From positions 1 to 35,260 of the forward strand of contig CALYPF010000022.1 of assembly GCA_945271245.1 (NCBI GenBank): a stretch of 35,260 nucleotides of DNA, in the 5' to 3' direction. The stretch is from an uncultured Enterobacteriaceae bacterium (GTDB taxonomy: Bacteria; Pseudomonadota; Gammaproteobacteria; Enterobacterales; Enterobacteriaceae). Below, piece after piece: positions 29,452 through 35,260 of this stretch. Within the stretch, counting starts at the first letter, position 1; each line of letters starts with the position of its first letter. The position numbers and the translations under genes were made by a program. Under the pieces are notes generated by a model, which was not told the DNA's origin, ran no database searches, and saw nothing but the letters and a program-made list of their open reading frames with translations.

Positions 29452-30039
29452 ATGCTTCCGCTTGTTCTCGCTTCGACGTCGTTATATCGCAAAACTTTGC
29501 TCGAAAAACTTGGGATTCCCTTCACTAGCGACGCGCCGGATATCGATGAGTCGCCATTGCCTGATGAGCAGGCTCATCACTTAGTCACTCGCCTTGCAAA
29601 AGCAAAGGCGCAGGCTTTGGCGCTGCGTTATCCCCGCCATTTAATTATCGGCTCCGATCAGGTCTGCGTCCTGAATAATGCTATCACAGGTAAACCCCAT
29701 ACTCCTGAGCGCGCGGTGGCGCAGCTTCGCGAAGCAAGCGGACAGCGCGTGACGTTCTACACCGGGCTTGCACTCTATAATAGTGCCACTGCGAACATGC
29801 AGTGCATTAGCGAACCGACGGAGGTGCTATTTCGCGCCCTCACTGACCGGGAGATAGCGCATTATATTGCCCGAGAACAGCCGCTGGACTGCGCGGGAAG
29901 TTTTAAGTGCGAAGGGCTTGGGATTGCCCTGTTTAAGCGTATTATCAGCCGGGATCCAAATACACTAATAGGCCTGCCGCTGATTGCGCTATGCGAAATG
30001 TTCGCCGCTGAAGGTGTTAATCCGTTAACAGATCGCTAA
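29452..30039 (+). CDS. yceF: Maf-family nucleotide pyrophosphatase YceF (m7GTP-preferring type)
   Basis: House-cleaning pyrophosphatase of the Maf/Ham1 superfamily; the E. coli YceF subgroup prefers 7-methyl-GTP. N-terminal [16 protein letters not shown], the acidic motif in [38 protein letters not shown], and [13 protein letters not shown] with [17 protein letters not shown]. 195 aa against 194 in E. coli. It is alone on its strand, divergent from yceD, and converges with rluC; the stop codons overlap. Confidence 0.95.
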   Translation: MLPLVLASTSLYRKTLLEKLGIPFTSDAPDIDESPLPDEQAHHLVTRLAKAKAQALALRYPRHLIIGSDQVCVLNNAITGKPHTPERAVAQLREASGQRVTFYTGLALYNSATANMQCISEPTEVLFRALTDREIAHYIAREQPLDCAGSFKCEGLGIALFKRIISRDPNTLIGLPLIALCEMFAAEGVNPLTDR

Positions 30040-31001
30040 ATTTTCCCCTGGCTGTCACGCCGTAATGCTTTCAGACAGTGCGCTAGCGTGGCGTCCATTG
30101 GCGCTTCAATCCGCAGCGTTTCTCCCGTTTTAGGATGCGCGAAGCGCAGCGCGGCAGCGTGAAGAAACAGCCGATTTAGTCCTGTTCCAGCCAATTGACT
30201 ATCGAACGCCCGATCGCCATAGCGATCGTCAAACGCTATCGGGTGCCCGGCATGCAGGGTATGGACTCGTATCTGATGTGTCCGGCCAGTAATCGGGCTA
30301 CAGCGTATCAGCGTGGCAAAAGCGTAGCGTTCCTCTATTTTAAAGCGTGTTTCAGAGGGCTTACCTTCGCTGTTGACTCGCACAATCCGCTCGCCGCTTT
30401 GTAAAATATTCTTTAATAGCGGCGCCTGCACGGCCTTCACGTGAGATTGCCACTGCCCGCGCACCAGCGCCAGATAATCCTTTTGCATATTCTTGTCACG
30501 CAACTGCTCGTGCAGCGAACGCAAAGCCGAACGTTTCTTTGCCACCAGCAGAACCCCTGAAGTATCGCGGTCGAGCCGATGTACCAACTCCAAAAAGCGA
30601 GCTTCGGGGCGCAGTGCACGCAATCCCTCGATGACGCCAAAACTGAGCCCGCTACCGCCGTGAACCGCCGTGCCTGAAGGCTTGTTAAGCACCAGAATAT
30701 GGTCGTCTTCGTAGATAATGGCGTCATTCAGCGCAGCGACTTTGTCCAGATGCGGCGACAGCGCTTCTTCTTCGCGTTCCGCAACCCGCACCGGCGGAAT
30801 TCGCACCTCATCCCCCGCCAGCAGTTTATATTCCGGTTTTACGCGCTTTTTATTTACCCGCACTTCGCCTTTACGCAAAATGCGATATATCATACTTTTC
30901 GGCACGCCTTTCAGGCGGGTGCGCAAAAAATTATCAATTCGCTGCCCTGCTTCATCTGCAGAAACAGCGACTATCTTTACAGAAGGAGTCGTAATTTTCA
31001 T
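30036..31001 (-). CDS. rluC: 23S rRNA pseudouridine synthase RluC
   Basis: Makes pseudouridine at 955, 2504 and 2580 of 23S rRNA (E. coli numbering). S4 RNA-binding domain at about 18-80 ([23 protein letters not shown]), then the RluA-type catalytic domain with D144 in HRLDRDTSG and [11 protein letters not shown]. With the start at 31001 ([11 protein letters not shown]) it is 321 aa (E. coli 319). The frame to 31067 adds an unsupported extension. It is divergent from rne, and its TAG overlaps the yceF TAA. Confidence 0.97.
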   Translation of the reverse strand: MKITTPSVKIVAVSADEAGQRIDNFLRTRLKGVPKSMIYRILRKGEVRVNKKRVKPEYKLLAGDEVRIPPVRVAEREEEALSPHLDKVAALNDAIIYEDDHILVLNKPSGTAVHGGSGLSFGVIEGLRALRPEARFLELVHRLDRDTSGVLLVAKKRSALRSLHEQLRDKNMQKDYLALVRGQWQSHVKAVQAPLLKNILQSGERIVRVNSEGKPSETRFKIEERYAFATLIRCSPITGRTHQIRVHTLHAGHPIAFDDRYGDRAFDSQLAGTGLNRLFLHAAALRFAHPKTGETLRIEAPMDATLAHCLKALRRDSQGKI

Positions 31002-31155
31002 GGTCGGCGATTCTAAAGATGTCATCTCATTCACGCTACTTTTTTCGTACCAGCGACCTATAAACACCGGGCTTATAGCTGATGAGGTGAAGCATTTTTG
31101 AATGTTATTCCAGCAACAACATTTTTCAGGTTAAAAAACTGTGAGAAAGCCTAAG
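31002..31155. other. rluC / rne divergent intergenic region, rluC side
   Basis: The rluC-rne interval is 577 bp. This left part must contain the rluC promoter; I see no clear consensus pair and no gene. The rest is the rne promoter and leader. Confidence 0.4.
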
Positions 31156-31175
31156 ATAAATGGCAAAAGGTCGCT

Positions 31176-31184
31176 TGCTATAAT
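31176..31184 (+). promoter_or_regulatory. Extended -10 promoter of rne
   Basis: TGCTATAAT is a perfect extended -10 element. No good -35 is seen. A start near 31191 gives a leader of about 388 nt, close to the 361 nt known for E. coli rne. Confidence 0.7.
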
Positions 31185-31190
31185 CAGGTT

Positions 31191-31578
31191 AGCAGTGGAA
31201 TAATGTTAGAGTTTCCGCATTCATGCGTTATGCATTGTTAAACGCAAAATGTTAAGAAATTGTTGTTTTGCCTGAACGTTTATCTGCGCAGCAATGGCGT
31301 AAGACGTAAATACACTCTCAGGCAGTTAGCGGGCTGCGGGTAGCAGACCCTACCGGTACACGGAATCATCTCTGGCGAATTCAATTCCAGGCTGTTCCCA
31401 GGACTAATTGCACTGCTTCTCCGGTTGAGAAACAGGCTACCGATACTTTGCGCCTCTATGCGAGCGACAACCGGGAGGTTGACGGCTACGCGACCAGTCA
31501 CGAGGCCATCGGTTCAAATCCGGTAAGATAAATGCGCCCGCCGCTCTATCACCAATGTAAGATAATGAGTTAGTTACG
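31191..31578 (+). promoter_or_regulatory. Long structured 5' leader of rne (autoregulatory)
   Basis: In E. coli the rne leader hairpins mediate feedback cleavage by RNase E. Here several hairpins can be drawn: GGTAG/CTACC near 31339-31354, TTCTC/GAGAA near 31417-31431, and CAACC-GGGA-GGTTG (31468-31481). A long-range ACCGAT (31439-31444) with ATCGGT (31508-31513) competes with a T-arm-like hairpin at 31508-31524. No ORF is supported. Confidence 0.65.
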
Positions 31579-34500
31579 ATGAAAAGAATGTTAATTAACG
31601 CAACTCAACAGGAAGAGTTGCGCGTCGCACTGGTAGATGGGCAGCGACTGTATGACCTGGATATTGAGAGCCCGGGCCATGAGCAGAAAAAAGCAAACAT
31701 CTATAAAGGAAAAATTACCCGCATTGAACCCAGTCTCGAAGCCGCGTTTGTTGATTATGGCGCCGAGCGCCACGGCTTCCTTCCCTTAAAAGAAATCGCC
31801 CGAGAATATTTCCCTAACGGCTACAACGCACATGGCCGTCCCAACATCAAAGATGTCCTGCGCGAAGGCCAGGAAGTTATTGTCCAGATTGATAAAGAAG
31901 AGCGTGGCAATAAAGGCGCTGCGCTGACAACGTTTATTAGCCTCGCGGGCAGCTATCTGGTGCTGATGCCAAACAACCCCCGTGCAGGCGGTATTTCGCG
32001 CCGCATTGAAGGCGACGACCGCACTGAATTAAAAGAAGCGATGGCTTCGCTGGAAGTGCCTGACGGCATGGGGCTCATCGTTCGTACCGCCGGGGTTGGT
32101 AAATCAGCCGAAGCGCTGCAGTGGGATCTTAGTTTCCGCCTTAAACACTGGGAAGCAATTCAGAAGGCCGCTGAAAGCCGCCCTGCGCCGTTTTTGATCC
32201 ATCAGGAAAGCAATGTTATTGTTCGCGCCTTCCGCGATTACCTTCGTCAGGATATCGGTGAAATTTTAATTGATAATCCTAAAATTCTTGAACTAGCGCG
32301 TCAGCATATCGCAGCACTTGGTCGCCCCGATTTCAGTAGTAAAATTAAGCTTTATAGCGGCGAGATCCCGCTGTTTAGCCATTATCAAATTGAATGGCAG
32401 ATTGAATCCGCGTTCCAGCGCGAAGTGCGTCTTCCTTCCGGTGGCTCTATCGTTATCGATACGACTGAGGCATTGACCGCTATTGATATCAACTCAGCGC
32501 GTGCAACGCGCGGTGGCGATATTGAAGAGACAGCCTTTAACACCAATCTGGAAGCCGCAGATGAAATTGCGCGCCAGTTAAGGCTACGCGATTTAGGCGG
32601 CCTGATCGTTATCGATTTTATCGACATGACCCCAGTGCGCCATCAGCGTGCGGTAGAAAACCGCCTGCGTGAAGCCGTCCGTCAGGACAGAGCGCGCATT
32701 CAAATAAGTCATATTTCGCGCTTCGGGCTGCTTGAGATGTCGCGCCAGCGCTTGAGCCCGTCGCTAGGCGAGTCCAGCCATCACGTCTGCCCGCGCTGTA
32801 GCGGCACCGGTACCATTCGCGATAACGAATCGCTCTCCCTTTCTATTTTGCGCCTCATAGAAGAAGAAGCGCTGAAAGAAAATACTAAAGAAGTCCATGC
32901 CATTGTTCCGGTACCTGTCGCCTCTTATTTGCTTAACGAGAAACGCGAAGCCGTCAACGCGATAGAAACGCGTCAAAACGGCGTACGCTGCGTCATTGTC
33001 CCTAACGATCAAATGCAAACCCCGCATTATTCCGTACTGCGCGTGCGCAAAGGCGAAGAAACTCAGGCTCTGAGTTACATGCTGCCGAAGCTGCATGAAG
33101 AAACGATGGCGATGACGGCTGATGAAGAGCCTGCGGAGCGCCGTAGTCCGGAGCAGCCCGCGCTGGCAACCTTCGCAATGCCTGAAGTTCCGCCGATGCC
33201 GGCCGAACCAGCGGCTACGCAGGGAACTAAAGCAACCGGCCCGGCACCTCAGAATGCGATACAAAAACCCGGGCTGGTGAGCCGACTGCTCTCAGCGCTG
33301 AAAAAAGCCTTTGCCGGTGATGCCACACCTGTAGAACAGGAAATCAAGGCGCCAGAAACAACGAAGCGCAGCGATAACCGACAGGATCGCCGCAGCAGCG
33401 GTGGCCGCCGCCAAAATGGTCGCCGCGATCGTACTGAGCGCCCAGACCGCCAAAATCGAGACGGCAGCCGTAATAATGAAACGCGTGAAAATCGTGAAGA
33501 TAATCGTCGCCAACGTCGCCAGCAGCAAAACGTTCAGCAGGAATCTATCGCCACGACCCCCGCGAATGAGGCGGAAAATAAACCCCGGGAGCCGCGTCGT
33601 GAACGCAATCGCCGCCGAGGAGATGAACGGCGCCAGACTCAGCAGGAAGTTAAACATCAGCAAGATAGCGACACATTTAAGGAAAAAGCACCTCACGAAG
33701 AAGCGACCTCTCGCGAAGAGCATGCGCCTCAGGTTATGCCGCGCCGCAAACCGCGTCAGCTAGCGCAAAAAGTCCGCATCGAAAGCTACGATGATGCTCC
33801 AGCCGAGGTTATCTCAGCGCCAGCCCGCGCGGAAGCGGCGGTAGAAATAACGGATACGCAGCCCGCTCAGGCCATGCTTCCCACCGTGGTTGATAATGTG
33901 GCCGAAAAAACGTCGGACATCGCCCAGGAAAGCCAGGAAGATACCGGTGACGCTCGCACTGAGAATGCAGGTATGCCGCGCCGCTCTCGCCGTTCCCCGC
34001 GCCATCTGCGCGTCAGCGGCCAGCGCCGGCGCCGTTATCGTGACGAACGCTATCCGACACAGTCAGCCATGCCCATTGAATATGGCTGTGCGTCCCCTGA
34101 GCTGGCGTCAGGTAAAGTGTGTATCACCTATCCTGTAACGCGCCCTCAGCACTCCGGGGCTGTCACTGATGAGCATCAACCAGTGAATGAACCAACTGCT
34201 GTTCACCCTACTGAATCGCAGCGGGAAGATATTGCACAGTCGGCCGCAATAGAAAAACCGATCGTCGCCACGACGCATCCGGAAGTCATTAGCGCTCCCG
34301 TGAATGAAGAACCTCAGTTCATAGCGCAAAGCGATGAAAAGGCAGCTCAGCAGACAGTAGAACAGGCCCACACGGCCCAGACTCCTGTCGCAGCAGAGGC
34401 AAAGGCAGATACCGCAGAAGTTGCGCCAGAAGCCACGGCAGAAACTGCGCAGGAATACACTGCGCAAGAGCAAGCGCTCCCCGTAGAACTGCCGGTGGCG

Positions 34501-34815
34501 GTTGAGCCTTCTGCCGAACAGCCCGTGAAGGCACTCCCGGCTGAGTCTAAGGCGGAACTGAACGAACCTGAAACAGCGCCGATCCAGCCCGCGGTACAGG
34601 AATCAGTTAATACCGAACGGGCTGCTCACACCTCGGCTGGCTACGCCAGCGCGCCAATGGTGCGCGCACCGGCCCCTCAGTGGGAACCGGAACCGGCGCG
34701 CCACAGCGACTGGGTGCGTCCGGCCTTTATTTTCACAGGTAAAGGTTCGGCCGGTGGACATAGCGCGACGCATCAATTCTCTGCGCCGCCAACCCGCCCT
34801 CAGTCAGCAGAATAA
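31579..34815 (+). CDS. rne: Ribonuclease E
   Basis: Essential endonuclease for mRNA decay and rRNA/tRNA processing and scaffold of the degradosome. 1078 aa (E. coli 1061). S1 domain about 35-125; DNase-I-like catalytic site with D303 (AIDINSA) and D346 (VIDFIDM); zinc-link C404 and C407 in CPRCSGTG. The C-terminal half has the membrane-targeting helix [14 protein letters not shown] (about 566-580), Arg-rich RNA-binding regions (about 600-700 and near 795-825) and acidic, Pro/Ala-rich linkers. The end, [21 protein letters not shown], matches the PNPase-binding site. The full degradosome scaffold is therefore retained, against strong genome reduction. Confidence 0.98.
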   Translation: MKRMLINATQQEELRVALVDGQRLYDLDIESPGHEQKKANIYKGKITRIEPSLEAAFVDYGAERHGFLPLKEIAREYFPNGYNAHGRPNIKDVLREGQEVIVQIDKEERGNKGAALTTFISLAGSYLVLMPNNPRAGGISRRIEGDDRTELKEAMASLEVPDGMGLIVRTAGVGKSAEALQWDLSFRLKHWEAIQKAAESRPAPFLIHQESNVIVRAFRDYLRQDIGEILIDNPKILELARQHIAALGRPDFSSKIKLYSGEIPLFSHYQIEWQIESAFQREVRLPSGGSIVIDTTEALTAIDINSARATRGGDIEETAFNTNLEAADEIARQLRLRDLGGLIVIDFIDMTPVRHQRAVENRLREAVRQDRARIQISHISRFGLLEMSRQRLSPSLGESSHHVCPRCSGTGTIRDNESLSLSILRLIEEEALKENTKEVHAIVPVPVASYLLNEKREAVNAIETRQNGVRCVIVPNDQMQTPHYSVLRVRKGEETQALSYMLPKLHEETMAMTADEEPAERRSPEQPALATFAMPEVPPMPAEPAATQGTKATGPAPQNAIQKPGLVSRLLSALKKAFAGDATPVEQEIKAPETTKRSDNRQDRRSSGGRRQNGRRDRTERPDRQNRDGSRNNETRENREDNRRQRRQQQNVQQESIATTPANEAENKPREPRRERNRRRGDERRQTQQEVKHQQDSDTFKEKAPHEEATSREEHAPQVMPRRKPRQLAQKVRIESYDDAPAEVISAPARAEAAVEITDTQPAQAMLPTVVDNVAEKTSDIAQESQEDTGDARTENAGMPRRSRRSPRHLRVSGQRRRRYRDERYPTQSAMPIEYGCASPELASGKVCITYPVTRPQHSGAVTDEHQPVNEPTAVHPTESQREDIAQSAAIEKPIVATTHPEVISAPVNEEPQFIAQSDEKAAQQTVEQAHTAQTPVAAEAKADTAEVAPEATAETAQEYTAQEQALPVELPVAVEPSAEQPVKALPAESKAELNEPETAPIQPAVQESVNTERAAHTSAGYASAPMVRAPAPQWEPEPARHSDWVRPAFIFTGKGSAGGHSATHQFSAPPTRPQSAE

Positions 34816-34840
34816 GATTTTAATTAGTCGTCTCACTCAA

Positions 34841-34865
34841 AGCCGGTCAACTGACCGGCTTTTTA
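34841..34865 (+). terminator. Rho-independent terminator of rne
   Basis: Nine-bp stem (AGCCGGTCA / TGACCGGCT) followed by five T, 25 bp after the rne stop. Confidence 0.9.
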
Positions 34866-35208
34866 CTTATCAGTAATCCCCCCTCTACGAACCCGATAAT
34901 TACCTTGCTTTCGATAGAGAGCCAGCGTCGACGATAGTCTTTTCCTCACGAGTGCATCGGTATCCCTGGAACGCACGGATAAAACTCGCAGTTATCAGAC
35001 TAGCGCTCCTCTCAGTAACGAGTACCGAAAACGCCACTGTCTCAAACCGGGAACGGGCAGGATCGAAACAACGCGGGGCCGGTAATATCATCAGCCGGTT
35101 TGCATAATTTGATTACCGAAGATAAAGCGGATGGTATTTCGCTCGCGGTGCGCCTTCGGAAATAGTAGGCCGCACGGCCTGCAGCCTGATAAATCTGCCA
35201 GCGTCACT
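34866..35208. other. Gene-less stretch after rne, possibly decayed flagellar region
   Basis: About 340 bp with no intact gene. In E. coli and Salmonella, flgL converges on rne here. On the minus strand a short frame contains KPADDITGPALF, loosely like the N-terminal signature of FlgL/flagellin (for example NRPSDDPIAAS). The rest does not align, so a flgL remnant is only a possibility. Confidence 0.35.
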
Positions 35209-35260
35209 GCTGTCAACAACGGGTAAAAAGTGATCCACTTACCGTCACCACCAACGGTCT
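35209..35260. repeat. Terminal inverted repeat, right copy (insertion-sequence end)
   Basis: Exact reverse complement of 3-54. The element end proper probably begins at 35211 with TGTCAACAACGGG and continues beyond the window. The adjacent gene-less stretch suggests the insertion lies in decayed or non-essential DNA. Confidence 0.85.

Noticed and set aside
31480-31580. A complete tRNA gene in front of rne
   Set aside because: Only a T-arm-like hairpin is present; I could not draw an acceptor stem, D-arm or anticodon arm.
33292-33723. 143-codon hydrophobic open frame antisense to rne
   Set aside because: It mirrors the Arg/Gln/Asn-rich segment of RNase E; its Ile/Leu/Phe richness is the complement of that composition. 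No start context.
34900-35091. 63-codon minus-strand frame after rne
   Set aside because: No family, no ribosome site, and the frame does not contain the possible FlgL-like signature.

Overview
The window is a chromosomal segment of a gammaproteobacterium of the order Enterobacterales. Almost every protein aligns end to end, from memory, with its E. coli counterpart: Mfd 1148 aa, FabF 413 aa, PlsX 356 aa, NagK 303 aa, RNase E with catalytic D303/D346 and zinc-link C404/C407. Gene order is the E. coli rne-to-cobB block in reverse. It is not E. coli or Salmonella: fhuE, bhsA and ldtC are absent from their expected places, and no flagellar gene follows rne. A genus cannot be fixed. An insertion-sequence-rich, host-associated relative such as a Sodalis-allied lineage would fit, but that is inference.

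Layout from left to right: cobB (3' end lost at an insertion-sequence-like end), nagK, lolE, lolD and lolC form one minus-strand operon for lipoprotein release, amino-sugar salvage and deacetylation. Divergent from it are ycfT (acyltransferase-3) and mfd (transcription-repair coupling), ending in a perfect 40-bp palindrome that looks like a terminator. A gene-poor gap follows. Then come ycfJ and ndh (FNR site upstream), and a tight minus-strand cell-wall/salvage operon hinT-ycfL-lpoB-thiK-nagZ-ycfP. ptsG follows with two Mlc-type operators and a CRP site. The large minus-strand cluster is yceD-rpmF-plsX-fabH-fabD-fabG-acpP-fabF-pabC-mltG-tmk-holB-tatD/ycfH, covering fatty acid synthesis, dTMP kinase, clamp loader and peptidoglycan chain termination. 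yceF (plus) and rluC (minus) converge. rne (plus) has a long structured leader and its own terminator.

The window begins and ends in a perfect 52-bp inverted repeat (3..54 and 35209..35260). At the left this sequence interrupts cobB. The simplest reading is that both edges run into copies of one insertion sequence lying outside the window, either as contig breakpoints in a draft assembly or as a true inverted IS pair flanking 35 kb of mostly essential genes.

I found no novel defence, secretion or biosynthetic system. Worth a second look are the terminal repeats, a predicted near-leaderless yceD mRNA, a T-arm-like hairpin in the rne leader, paired Mlc operators and a long dyad upstream of ptsG, and the decayed-looking gaps beside mfd and rne.
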